Shown: positions 1-10,060 of the stretch, one piece after another | How positions within the stretch are numbered: the stretch's first letter is position 1 | Layout of the letters: each line of letters opens with the position of its first letter | NCBI GenBank assembly: GCA_039621445.1 | Contig: CP154956.1 | Location: 70,301,649 to 70,365,648 of the forward strand | From: Euglena gracilis | Taxonomy: Eukaryota; Euglenida; Euglenophyceae; Euglenales | DNA: 64,000 nucleotides | Reading direction: 5' to 3' | Position numbers and translations under genes: made by a program | Notes under the pieces: generated by a model | Seen by the model: only the letters and a program-made list of their open reading frames with translations | Database searches by the model: none | What the model was told of the DNA's origin: nothing

Positions 1-999
1 GCCGCCCTCCACCTCCACCTCCGGCATCTGGAACAGATCCACGCTCACCGAACACATCACATGGGGAGGCACTGGCGTGGGCGTGATGCGGTGCCGGAGG
101 GGTTGGTGGGGGTGCTCTGACGCCTGGCAGAACTCGCACACGGCCAGAATCTTGCCCGCTAGCTCGCGTGCTCGGGAGGGCACCGCAAACTGAAAGTTCT
201 GGATGGCCTCATCGAGGAGGCGCTCACCACCGACATGCCCCGACGCCCGATGCTGCTCTCGGATTGCCCGCTCGGTCAGGGCATCCGGCGCGCACCAGAC
301 GGAATCCTTCACCAGCTTGCCTGCCTCCTTCAGGTAGCCAGTGGGCCATGGCCGGCCGCGCTTGATTCTCTGCCACGGCTCTTTGAACGTTGGGCACTTC
401 TCATACATCAGGTCTTGGTCCTCTTCTTGCGGGGCTGCGGCCGGGGTGGCTGCAGCTGGCGGCACGGCGGGTTCCACAGGCGGCACGGCGGGAGGGCTGG
501 GGTGCCCCCCTGCCTTGGGTGGGCCGGCCGACTGCACCGCTCCCTCAGCTGGCTTCTTCGGGTCGGCGGCACCGGGCGGCTTGGCGGCCGCCTGGCTTCG
601 GGTGGTCACGGCGATTGCTGCGGACGGTGGAATGCTGCGTGCGCTGGCCGCGGGCGTGGACGACGCTTGCTCGGCGGACGGGGATCGCACGGCGGGTGCT
701 GCTGCCGGTGCCGCTGCTGGCCGTACGGAAAACGGCACTGTGCGTGGTGTGGCGGGCTGCTGCTGCTGCTTGGGCTGCGCGGACAGCGCTGGGTGCTGCG
801 GCTGCTCGGGCTGCCCGGGCGATGCCAGCGCTGTCACACTGGGCGCTCGCACGGTCGGTGCTGCAGTCGCAGCCGGCGCGGTGGGGTTCGGTGGGGGCGG
901 CGGTCGGATTGCCGGTCTTCCGGCTGCCGGAATCTCGGCGGACGCCGCCTCGGATGCCGGTGTCCCGGCCGATGCCGACGTTGCTGCCGGTGTCCCGGC
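1..999 (-). pseudogene. integrase N-terminal part, cut by window edge
   Basis: In a third minus frame a Pro/Ala-rich linker (about 1.0-0.43 kb) leads into an integrase. The zinc-binding HHCC domain is visible as HRASGHVGGERLLDEAI with a later VCEFCQA (about 0.26-0.12 kb). The beginning of the catalytic core (VSVDLFQMP, first Asp of the DDE triad) lies at the edge. The remaining core, any chromodomain and the 3' LTR are outside. The length of the Pro/Ala linker between RNase H and integrase is unusual. Integrase inserts the cDNA into the host chromosome. Confidence 0.8.
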
Positions 1000-1723
1000 C
1001 GACGGCGATGGGGATGCCGCATTTTGCGGTTGGGAGGGGGTACACCTTGTCCACCGGGTGTACTGCCTTCGGGCAGCTGCGCTCCGCGGCCTTCTCCTCT
1101 CGGATCTGCTGCTCCATCTCCTCGGCGTCCGCTGTCGTTCCGTGCCAGCAGGAGTCTCGGTACTCCTGGCTGGCCGGGTACGCCCACCGCGACAGCGCGT
1201 CCCCGACCTCGTTCTTCTCCCCCGGCACGTAGACCACTTCCACCATGTGCTCGTTCAGCTTGCTGTGCCACCTCGCCCGCCGGCCTTGCGGTCCCGCTCC
1301 CCGGGCGACGTGCTCCTTGTGCCAGCTCTCCAGGGACCGGTGGTCCGTCAGGACCAGGACCTTCTGCCCGGTGATGTAGCCGCCCCACTTGTCCAGCGCG
1401 CTCACCACCGCGTACGTCTCCTTGTCGCGGGTTTCCCACCGCAGCCGCTGCCCCTCCGTCAGCTTCCTGTTCATGAAGCCCACCGCCACCGTCGCCCCGG
1501 GCTTCAGGAGCTCCTCCACCGAGGGGATGCCCTCCACCTTCGGCAGCTGCTCCAGCACGGCGCCCACCGCATAGTCGGAGGCGTCTGTGCGCAACACGAA
1601 CGGCTTGTTCATGTCCACGTGCCACAGCTCCAGGTCCGCCACCAGCGCTGCCTTCAGCTTCTCGAACGCCTCCAGCTCGGCCGCAGACCACCTGATGGGG
1701 TGCTTGCTGCCCGCCCGGGACAA
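1000..1723 (-). pseudogene. RNase H domain of the gypsy-like element
   Basis: Open frame directly after RT. It contains FVLRTDASDYAVGAVLEQ (first catalytic Asp), RLRWETRDKETYAVV (catalytic Glu), VLVLTDHRSLESW (second Asp) and VPGEKNEVGDALSRW, the classic Ty3/gypsy RNase H set in the usual order. It degrades the RNA strand of the RNA:DNA hybrid during reverse transcription. Toward its C-terminus the frame runs into short Gly/Asp/Arg repeats (about 1.02-0.92 kb) where the reading frame changes before the integrase. Confidence 0.85.
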
Positions 1724-2930
1724 ATCCCGCGGTCAGCTTCAGCTTCTCCTGCAGGGGGGCGGCCAGCTCCGAGTACATACGTACATACCCCGAATAATAA
1801 TTGCAGAGGCCGAGAAAGGCGCGCAAACTCGTCACATTGGCCGGGGGTTGCCACCGCTGCACCGCCGCCAGCTTGCTGCTCGCGGGCACGCGCTTGCAAT
1901 CCCCCAGCACGTGCCCCACGAACTCCGCCCTCTTGCGGAACAGCTGCGCCTTCTTCTTATCCGCCACCCACCGATCCGCCTCCAGCGCCAGCAGGGTCTC
2001 GCGCAGATCCGCCGCGTGCCGCGGGATCAGCTCCTCGTCGGTCCATCCCGGCTGCCGGCTCGTGCTCACCAGGATGTCTTCGAAGTAGGGGTGGGTGTGG
2101 GCGGAGACGTTGCGGCAGGTTGCGTCGATATCTCTCTGGAGCAGCGCCGGACGGACGTTGATGCCCTGGGGCACCACGGTCCACTGCCAGAGGCCGCCGG
2201 GTAGGTGGATGTTGGTGATGGGTCAGCTCTCCTCCGCCATGGCCACCTGGGGGAAGGCGTCCCGCAGGTCCACCGTCGAGAAGATCTCGCACTCGCCTGC
2301 TCGCTCACGATGTCCTCCGTCAGCGGTAAAGGGTAGGAGTCCATCTGCAGCATCTTGTTCGTCATGCTGTAGTCGCACACCAGCCTCCACCTGCCCGACT
2401 TCTTGCGGATGGGGAAGGCGGCCGCCCTCCACGGCCCCCGCCCCGCCTCCAGCTTGCCGTCCGCTGGGCACTCCCGCTCCATCTCCCTCAGGGCTTCCAG
2501 CCGCTCACCCTTGAGGTTGATGATCCGGCCCACCACCGGGGTTGCCCCCGGCTTCAGCCTCAGCACCGCCTTCCCATGGGTGCCCCGCGCCGGGGGACAC
2601 GGCCACACCCGCTCACGGAACGCCCGGCCTTCGAACTCGTTGATGATGTCGTCCCGCAGCTGCCGCGCCAAGGGATGGTCGACATCGTCTTCTGTCTCCA
2701 CCACCCCTCGCACCGCCTTCGCTGCTTCTTCGGCCTCCTTCAGCATCATCGCCACTTCTCGGACTGCTGCCTCGTCCGTGGTCAGCTGCCGCATCTTCTT
2801 CACCGTGGAGAGGTAGCCGTCCAGCTCGTCTTCGTCTTCATCGTCATATTCCTCATTCTTCTCTTCGTCTCCGCGCCGCCTCAGGATCCCCTTGGGGTCC
2901 GCGTGGAGCTGCAAGCTGTCGCGCAACGGC
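1724..2930 (-). pseudogene. reverse transcriptase domain, frameshifted
   Basis: RT of the gypsy-like element in at least three segments. From 2.93 to 2.30 kb an acidic spacer leads into fingers sequence (FPIRKKSGRWRLVCDYSMTN, YPLPLTEDI). After a frame change near 2.30 kb comes motif A (STVDLRDAFPQV), then a TGA at 2223-2225, then motif B (VVPQGINVRPALLQRDID) and motif C. Motif C reads YFEDILVST where family members have YxDD: the first catalytic Asp is Glu. Thumb/connection sequence follows (FVGHVLGDCKRVP, LRAFLGLCNYYSGYVR). A final shift near 1.72 kb leads into RNase H. The copy is unlikely to be active unless the shifts are assembly errors. Confidence 0.8.
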
Positions 2931-3300
2931 TGCACGCCAGGCGGTTCTCCCGGAGCCACGGATACCCCAGGATGAGGTCCGTGCTGATGCAGCCGTTGTA
3001 CGCCACCACCTTCGTCGTCCACGTCCTCGGTCTCCGCTCCTCGTCGTCGGTCTGGGCCCCGAACGACAGTTTCAGCTCTGCTTCTCGTTGTCCTCCGGGT
3101 AGCGCTTCTCCACTCACCGTGCGTAGCACCAAGGGTCTCACCGCCGCGTGAAACACCGACTCCGTGAACAGCTCCTTCTTCACGAGGGAAATCTGCGCCC
3201 CCGTATCGATCAAGGCCTTCGCCTGGATCTTCATCCCGCCTGCCTCCACCTCCACGTCCATCAACAGCTGGTAGCACCCCCCACGGTGCTCCATCCGGCC
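2881..3300 (-). CDS. retropepsin (aspartic protease) fused after the methyltransferase
   Basis: Second half of the same open frame as the methyltransferase. It contains ALIDTGAQISLV, the D-T/S-G active site of retroviral-type aspartic proteases, after a beta-strand-rich lead (LLMDVEVEAGGM). Near the end is DLILGYPWL, the hydrophobic-G motif typical of the last strand. The frame ends at 2881 in sequence that reads sensibly only in another frame (toward RT), so a shift occurs near 2.93 kb. Expected role: dimeric processing of the Gag-Pol polyprotein. Having the methyltransferase directly before protease in one frame means both would be made in the same precursor. Confidence 0.75.
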   Translation of the reverse strand, partial: GRMEHRGGCYQLLMDVEVEAGGMKIQAKALIDTGAQISLVKKELFTESVFHAAVRPLVLRTVSGEALPGGQREAELKLSFGAQTDDEERRPRTWTTKVVAYNGCISTDLILGYPWLRENRLACSRCATACSSTRTPRGS

Positions 3301-3419
3301 GACCGTGAACGGCCGGTTTGGGAGGTGCTGCCACGGCCGCACCACCACCTTCCGCACCTTCTTCGCCTCCTCCGCCGCCGCCACTTCTTCCTGTGCCTTC
3401 TCCCCCAGGCACAGGTACC

Positions 3420-4083
3420 GCACCACCCCCTCCGGGATGCGGTAGGCCTCCTCTCTCGTGCACCTGCGCTCGCCGCCACTGCCTCCCAGCTGCAGCCGAT
3501 GTCGTCGTATGCCGTCTGGTCCGTCCACCATGCTGCCGCACTTTCCACCACAGATGACGTCGTCCAGCTCCTTCGCCATCGCGTCGCTGACCCAGAAGCG
3601 GGTCGGCTTGCGATACCCGTACTCCGCGAAGCGGCAGTAGTCCACATCCACGTACCGCACTCCGCGCAGGACTCGTCGCCATCGCAGCAAGCCGAACCTC
3701 GGGTTTTCAATCCACCACCGCGACGGCGCCAAGTACTCCACCAGCTCCCTCGTTGCCTTCACCACCGCGTCCGCCATGCGCAGCCTCCTCTTGCGGGTGG
3801 TGAGGGCTGTGGAGTACTCGGTACAGGGCGGGGACGCCGCGCTGACCTCGAAGTAGCCGTGAGCATACTGCTCCAAGTACCTCCACTTCCTCACGTCGGC
3901 CACGATGTCCGGCTTCCACTTCTCATCCCAGTCCACGCTGATCACCTTGAAACCCATCTTCTCCAGCGCTCTTCTGACACTGCCCGTTCCGGAGAACAGG
4001 TCCAGCACCCATCTTTCCTTCTCTTTCTTTGCCGCCTTCTTCACCGGCTCTGTCTTCTCCTTCTTCGCCGGTGCTTTCTTCAC
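3420..4083 (-). CDS. DNA (cytosine-type) methyltransferase domain of the retrotransposon
   Basis: First half of a 400-codon open frame (4083-2881) that also encodes the protease. After a Lys-rich leader, residues 26-34 read VLDLFSGTG, the SAM-binding motif I of class I methyltransferases. Residues 51-53 (DWD) fit the acidic motif II. PPC at residues 85-87 is the catalytic-cysteine motif of C5-cytosine enzymes, and ENP at 126-128 fits the downstream ENV-type motif. A VDYCRFAEYG..KPTRFW stretch resembles a motif I associate with phage and giant-virus DNA cytosine methylases. All key residues are intact and the frame is uninterrupted, unlike most of the element. Expected reaction: methyl transfer from SAM to cytosine in DNA; target unknown. 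It was presumably captured by the element. Cytosine methyltransferases in retrotransposons have been described from algae and dinoflagellates, but I cannot compare sequences here. Confidence 0.8.
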
Positions 4084-4460
4084 CTCCTTCGCCGGTGCTT
4101 GTCTTTCTTATGGTGGTGTCTTGTGGAGACTTGGTGATGCCTTCGGTGATGATGTTGTCGGCGTTGTTGATGGCGATGACGTATATATGGGTAGACTCGA
4201 TCTCGATGCTGTCTTCGTTGCCGATGCCATCGGCGCTGATGAGGACGATGATGTCTTCGTTGCCGGTGCCGTCCGCGTTGATGAGGACGATGATGTAACC
4301 TTCGCCTTCGGCACACTCGGTGATGTTGATGGCGACGATGGTGTCGGCTTCGCCTTCGACACCTGCCAAAGGCAGGGTGTCTCCCCTTCCTTTGGAGACT
4401 TCCTGCCTCTTCTCTTTCTTAGGACCAGCCGCCATCCTTCTTCTTCATACTCCACCGCTC
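4084..4460 (-). other. repetitive charged linker between gag and methyltransferase
   Basis: The stretch joining gag to the methyltransferase is built of short imperfect nucleotide repeats encoding Ser/Thr/Pro-rich or Ile/Asp/Gly-rich sequence, depending on frame. Two overlapping frames are open. The one in frame with the methyltransferase ends in TAA at 4108-4110, just before a Lys/Ala/Pro-rich lead-in. Slippage in these repeats could explain the changes of frame. No domain is recognisable. Confidence 0.4.
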
Positions 4461-7400
4461 TTACCAGCCTCGTCCCTGGTGCGGATGTCGGCTGGGTGGT
4501 TGACTGCCGGTCCAGGCCCTTCCCCTCGGGACCTGGACGGCACCGTCATTGCTGCGTCGATGTCGTCCCGGCCGCTTGTCCTTTGCCGGAACCCTTCTCA
4601 CCGCCTTTGCCTTTCCCCTTACCCTTGCCTTTGCCTTTTCCACCATCTTCCCTTTACCTTCGCATTTGCCGGTCGATCCTTCATTCCACGGCTGCTGGTT
4701 GCCTTTGCCTCGGCCAGCCCAGCCTTGGGCATCGTTGGAGTCCTTGGTCTCGTCCACCTTCTTCGCTTCTCCTTCCTTTTCTTTCTTCACCGCCTCCTTC
4801 TTCACTTCCTTGATGTTGGACTCATCCTGGACTCCTTGATTGGCCTTGGTGTCGGTCTCATCCTCTTCATATTCGACATCCACTTCCCGCTGCCATCTTG
4901 TGGGTGCCGCTGGTTTGCGGTGGGCCGGCTCGGGGTCGCCCATGGTGGCGGCCCGCTGGTCCACCCTCAGCCACCGCACCATGAGGTCGTTGACTTGGGT
5001 GGCGGTGAACTCCACGGTGTCCGGTGCCGGCCGGACGATGGCACCACCGGACAGCTTCTGCCGGTCGTACACCGCCTTGATGGCCGCCCGGTGGTCATCA
5101 TTTGCCGGGACCACCTTGATTCTTCTGCCTTGGCGATCCACTTTCTTTGGCACGATACCCGTCTCCTCCACCACCATCTCCGTCGCCTCCGCCATCTTCA
5201 CATCCTCCGGTAGGCCTTCCAGGACCAGCGCCGCGTGGTCACGGCGCCGATCCTCCTCATGGGCCAGCCGCTTCCTCCATGGCTGCCCCAGCTGGTCCAC
5301 CACCAGGCGGGCTAACTCCACGTCCGTCATGTCCTTGATCTGCATCGCCAGCGCCTTGGCGTTGGCGAAGTTCTCCCGCCACTCTGGCTCCGTCAGGTTG
5401 CCCCGCGTCACCACCTTGAGGTGACGGAGCTTCCTTCGTAGTGCTTCTCGGTCGTCTCCACCCAGCTCCAGGTCCAGCCTCGCCCACAGCTCCTCGAACG
5501 GCATCTCCGGGTAGGTCTCCACCGTCAGGTCGATGTGCAACGCCGTCGCCTCATCCATCGTACTCCGCAACAGCGCCACCCGCTGCGCCTCGCTGAGGAG
5601 GGGGACCATCCCCTCCACCTCGCGGAGGTACGGGAGCCACCGCCGCCCCCATTGGGGCCAGTCCTCGGCGTTACCCGAGAACCGGCCCGGATGCCTCCCC
5701 CCGAGCGCATCCAGGAGGTGCGGTGGCAGGATCTGCATCTGGGGAGCCCCCAGCGGCAGGGTGGTTGCTTGGACTTCTCGGATTGCGGTTCCCCTCACGG
5801 GTGCGGGCACGCTCGCCCCCGCACGCATGAGGAGCATCGGTGCTGCATTCGCCGGCACCGGGCGGGACCGCACGAGTCGCAGCTCCGGTCGGAGCCGCGA
5901 CGCGGGCGTGTTGGCTGTGTCCGCCGGTGTTGCCGTAGTCGCAGCCGGCACCGCGGACTGAACCACCGGCGGGGGCCCGCCGGCAGGGAGGGCTGATGGC
6001 TGCAAGGCTGGCTGGGGAGACATCCCGGTGGCGAACGCCACCGCGGGTGTCTGATGCATGGCATGCGATGGGTTGGGATGGACGGCTTGCTGGTACACCG
6101 TGCCTTCGGCACCCAGCGGCTGGCTTGACACGGGCACAGAGGCTTGGGAGACGGGTCGGACTTGGACTCGGACAGACTGGGCAGCAGCCACCGGCACCAG
6201 AACCGGTGCTGACGGCTTGGACATGGCGAAGGTCGCGGCTTGCGGGTGTGATGCCGGATGCTGCGCTGCTCGGTGCGCTGGTGGGGCGGCGGTGCTGGGG
6301 GGACGCGATGCCGGTGCAGACGGATGCGACGACAGCACGGACTGCTGCACTTGCGTGCGGGACGGCTGCGGATGGGATGGTGCACGCTGGACAGCGGAGG
6401 ACGACGGTTGGCGCTGGGACACGGACAGCGGCTCTGCTCGGATGACTGCGGTGCTTGGTCGCCGGGGGAATGCATACACGGAGTGCGGCATGGATATCCC
6501 TTCCCTTGCCTGGCGCGCGGTGGTTGACGATGAGGACCGCTCAGCCGGGGCTCGGGCCGCCCCCGCCGATGCAGGCTGGGGGGCAGATTGGTAGGGATCG
6601 GCTGCCCCTCGGGTTGGCGGCGTGGTCTGAGCCGCCGCGGACACCGGGGGTCCCCCGGCCGGGCGGAGACCGGACATCTTGACGGACCACTGCTTGATCT
6701 CCTCCTTCGCCATCTTTATCTCCCTGAACAGCGCTGTCACCACTTGGTCCACCTCCCGGAGGGCCTTCTCCTAGTACACCCTGCACTTGCCCTCCAACTC
6801 TACAGAACTCCGATCGGCCAGCTTGTTGAAATACTGCACCTGCAACTCCGGGATCTCGGTCTTGGAGTTGAGCTCCATCCGCTGTAGTCGCTCCTCCATC
6901 TGCCGCATCACCGTGGCGAGCTCCTCCCGCGTCACCACGGTTCCCCGAAGACGGGCCACCTCCACTGCCGTTTCCGGGTCCACCACCCGGGCCGCACCCT
7001 CGCCGGGGCCGGCACGCACCATCGCCGTCAGGCCTTGCACCTCTGCCTCGCGGCATCGGTGCTCAGCCTGCACGGCGGCGATTGCTTGGGCCGCCTCATC
7101 CGCCGCCTTTCGGGCGGCCGCCTTGGCTTGCGCCACTTGGCCCTCGAGCCGTCCGTGCTGGGCCTGGATGGTCTCCATGAACTGCGCGATGACCTTGCCT
7201 TGCCCCTCCGCCACTTGCCGATAGGCCGCCGCGGACGCCTCCTTCGTGGCCTTGATCTCCTTGTCCATCTCCTCCAGTGCCGCGGTGGGCCAGTCATCCC
7301 ACATCTCCCAGGTGCGGTTCCCCAGGAGGTCGAGCTGGGCCACCACCTGCCCGAGACTCGCCTCCACGCCGCGGACTTGGGCGCCCACGGCATCGATGCG

Positions 7401-7936
7401 GCTCGTCAGCCACAACGCCACCTCCTCTGAAACCCCGGGATACTCTTCCGCCATGGGCTGGTCTTGCACCGGGACTTCATTCCCGGCACCCATCTCCTCC
7501 TGGCACATCTCGGGGGCCATATCTTCCTCGTATCCCTCGCCTGCGGGCTCTGCCTCGTCATACATCTCGATTGTCTGCTCGTACGTCTCCTCTGCTAGGT
7601 CATACTCCACACTTGCCGCGTCCTCGTCCATTTCCTCCAGGATTCTTGGCGTCTTGAGCGGCCGGTGGGACGATGAGGCTGCAGAAAAGGGGGTTCGTTC
7701 CCCCACACCCTTTGATCCACCTTGCGGCTCCCTCTGGGGGTGGTGGTGGGAGAGAACAGCGCCCCCGCCGCGGCCAGCAGCGGGAAGCGGGCCCGCAGCG
7801 TCGCGGCGTCCCGCGGGGACTCCAGCCAGAACTCCGGCAGCTGGAGCGGCACCAGCGCGAACGGCGACGCGAACGCCGCCGCGGGCCCACCCGGGGACGG
7901 CGTGGCTGCTGGGGTGGTGCGCAGGGACTGGGACAC
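4461..7936 (-). pseudogene. gag-like polyprotein, interrupted
   Basis: Structural (capsid) part of the retrotransposon. An N-terminal piece (7.94-7.70 kb, containing PLQLPEFWLESPRD) is followed after a frame change by an acidic, coiled-coil-rich segment (7.70-6.77 kb). A single in-frame TAG at 6771-6773 separates this from the main 763-codon open frame. That frame starts with a long Pro/Ala/Ser/Gln-rich tract (about 6.55-5.75 kb). It then has a retrotransposon-gag-type capsid domain (about 5.70-5.10 kb, starting GRFSGNAEDWPQWGRRW), and ends in a Lys/Gly-rich basic tail without a clear CCHC zinc knuckle. Assignment rests on position, composition and the helical W-rich capsid pattern. Because the frame on both sides of the TAG is the same, readthrough, recoding or point mutation are all possible. 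Confidence 0.7.
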
Positions 7937-8789
7937 GTACGATGGTGGGGATGGGGTGGACTGGACGCGTAATGTGAGCTGGAGTGGGAATGGGAGCTGG
8001 GGGTTTGGGCTTATTGCCTTTTCTTGAGCGGGGCTAGGTGGGGAAATGGGGGATTCTTTTTTTGCTGTGCACGCTGAGGGGACTGAGCAGCGGCATGCGT
8101 GTGCGGGGGATTGGGATTTGGTATGGGGCGGTCTTTTTCATTTTGGGGAGTCCCATGGTGGGGGACACCCACCACCGGGGCGGGGTGAGCCTGGGGAGCC
8201 GGATCCATCTTGTCGGTGTGGTTTGTTCCCAGGAAATTTTGTTCTGTGAAAAACCTCTGCTACCAGTTTCCCGAACGATCCTGGATTTGCCCAGCCTTCA
8301 CTCCTGGAGGTCCGTGAGGGGTACCGGCTGGGTGGGGGGTAGGCGCGATGGGCTCTGGGGGGAGGGGTAGGTTCGGGATACTCCCCTTCCCACGTAAGAT
8401 TTTTTCCCGGGGACCGAAGGCCCTCATTTTTGGGGAGTGGTTGGAGGGGGGGAGTCCGGCTTGGCGTCCCTTCCGGCAGTGGGGGGGGGTTCAGGAAAAG
8501 GCCTGGTTGCCCTCCCCTAGGCTTCTTGCACCCCAGCACCAACACCTTTTTTGCTTGTACTGCTCCTCCTGCGCCAGCGGATAGCCAATCTTTGATGAAG
8601 TTTTGCTTGCTCCGCCCTTGGGATTTTTGACTTTCTTGAACTTTTGCCCTTTCTTTGCTCCAGCGCCTTTCTTTGAATTCCCTTGAAAATTGATATAATT
8701 TGACCTTGGTCTTGATTCACCAGGCACAATCTTGAATTGAAACCATAGGTAAAAGAGAGGGATCCTGCAGTGAAAAAAATCAGAACAGT
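7937..8789 (-). other. no clear gene; Lys-rich retroelement-like fragment
   Basis: Between the gypsy-like gag and the DIRS-like fragment. On the minus strand 8.74-8.49 kb encodes a basic stretch (FQGNSKKGAGAKKGQKF) then a Cys-containing end, and 8.54-8.14 kb a Pro-rich open frame. Both look like the nucleic-acid-binding tail of a gag but match nothing I recognise. No LTR, tRNA-primer site or promoter could be identified. Confidence 0.25.
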
Positions 8790-10060
8790 TAGAGAGCGGT
8801 TTGCGCTAATTTGATGCTGAAATTGCGAATTCGCGCTGTGTAATTCGCTATGTACAACAGCAGCTGTAATAGTGGCAACGGAAACTGCAGCGCCCGGTCC
8901 GCCAACTCTTTCTGCCCCCCCCCTTCGTCAGGTAATAGTAGACAAGCACGTCAGCCCGTGCTGACGCACGGGCGGTTTCGCGACTGCGGTGAACAACGCG
9001 GACGGGACCGAACACCCTATCTCGGCGCCGGAGCAAAAGTACGATTTTACCGACACCAGAACCATGCACGGGACGGCACCGGATCCAACCGTTCCATTCG
9101 CAAGCCCTGGCGTTGCGGATTGCGCGCCGAATCGAGCCCTACGGCCCAAATCGCGGTCGCATTCGCCCGGAACGCGGATGCGTAGGCCGTTACATCGCTC
9201 GGGTTATAGGGTGGGTAGATTACCTTCTTTAGCAGATTACCAGGTTGTCCACGGATAAAGAAACTGTTTCCCCAGGTTTGCTCGAACTTCTCACAGTGTT
9301 TATTGCTGCACTGAGCTCCTTTATTTTTATGTGTACAACGGAGTCTTTTCTCCAAAATTCCTCCACACTTTCTCCTGTCCGGATGTCCAGCCCCCCACAG
9401 GCATGGGTGCTTTTGTCTGAGTGCAACTCCCTGGTTGCATTTTGGGGGAAGCGTCTGTCCCCCCAGGTGTCTAATAGAGTCTTTATTTCCTTTAATTGGG
9501 CCTTAATTTGCTGGGAAATGGGGTGTTTTGAGTCACAGGGGGCTGTGGACTTTGCCACCAAAAAATTTGCCAGGGCATCCGTAAAAGCCCTTAAAAAGGG
9601 CAGGGCCGTTAGGTTGCATATTGTATGACCAAAAATGGCAGGCAGCTGCCTTTTTGACATGTAATCTTTTTTCACAATTTTTCCCAGTTCCTTTTTTATG
9701 ATTTTGACTTTCTGGGGGGGCACCTGTAACTTTCCTTCCTGGAAATTTATTTCCAGACCCAGATGGGTTACCACTTGGATGGGCAGGAGGGTGGACTTTT
9801 TCACATTGATTTTGAACCCTGAGTTCAGTAATTCTTTGACGACTGTCTTCAGGTGAGTTTGCAAAAAATTTTGGGTTGGGGCCACCAGTAAAACGTCGTC
9901 CAGGTAAATAAACACCTGGATGCCCCTTTTTCTCCACGGCTTTTCGAAAGTTTTCATGACTCACATGAAAATTTGGGCCATTACATTTAGCCCAAAGCAG
10001 CCTGTTTGAAATTCCAAGGTCTGCCCCCCTACCTGATGCCTTAAAAGCCTCAGAGCTCAC
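8790..10060 (-). pseudogene. DIRS-like element fragment: RT and RNase H
   Basis: The minus-strand open frame 9957-9229 encodes the end of a reverse transcriptase with VFIYLDDVLLVAPT (intact YLDD) and GFKINVKKS. It continues into the DIRS-type RNase H: LHSDKSTHACGGLD, HIKIKELSAA and LSVDNLVI. Upstream sequence to 10.06 kb continues the RT (TGCFGLNVMAQIF) but carries a stop. The RNase H is interrupted after VDNLVI and resumes at 8945 with YYYLTKGGGRKS. A plus-strand relative at 13.4-14.4 kb encodes the uninterrupted version. Elements of this class integrate with a tyrosine recombinase rather than a DDE integrase; no recombinase is visible in this fragment. Confidence 0.8.
8946..9226. mobile_element. 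about 280-bp insertion splitting the DIRS RNase H
   Basis: Comparison with the plus-strand relative (13.92-13.95 kb) shows that the codons for DNLVI and YYLTKGGG should be adjacent, yet about 280 bp separate them here. The insert is GC-rich. It contains a small inverted repeat near its left end (CGTCAGCCCGTGCTGACG at about 8958-8975) and no open frame of note. A 3-bp duplication at the junction is possible but too short to trust. It could be a non-autonomous transposon; an intron seems less likely. Confidence 0.55.

Larger units (their letters stand above)
1..7936 (-). mobile_element. Ty3/gypsy-like retrotransposon carrying a DNA methyltransferase
   Basis: Read on the minus strand, the modules are gag, a SAM-dependent cytosine-type DNA methyltransferase, retropepsin, reverse transcriptase, RNase H and integrase. 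The order protease-RT-RNase H-integrase is that of Ty3/gypsy elements. The integrase core is cut by the window edge, so the 3' LTR lies outside. I found no 5' LTR or primer-binding site between 7.94 and 8.8 kb. The copy is interrupted by a TAG at 6771-6773, a TAA at 4108-4110, a TGA at 2223-2225 and frame changes near 7.70, 4.45, 2.93, 2.30, 1.72 and 1.0 kb. It is therefore either decayed or affected by assembly indels. GC-rich codons throughout contrast with the AT-rich DNA to the right. Confidence 0.85.

Noticed and set aside
545-2161. Large plus-strand open frames at 0.2-2.2 kb
   Set aside because: Opposite-strand shadows of GC-rich pol; the minus strand shows the RT, RNase H and integrase motifs.
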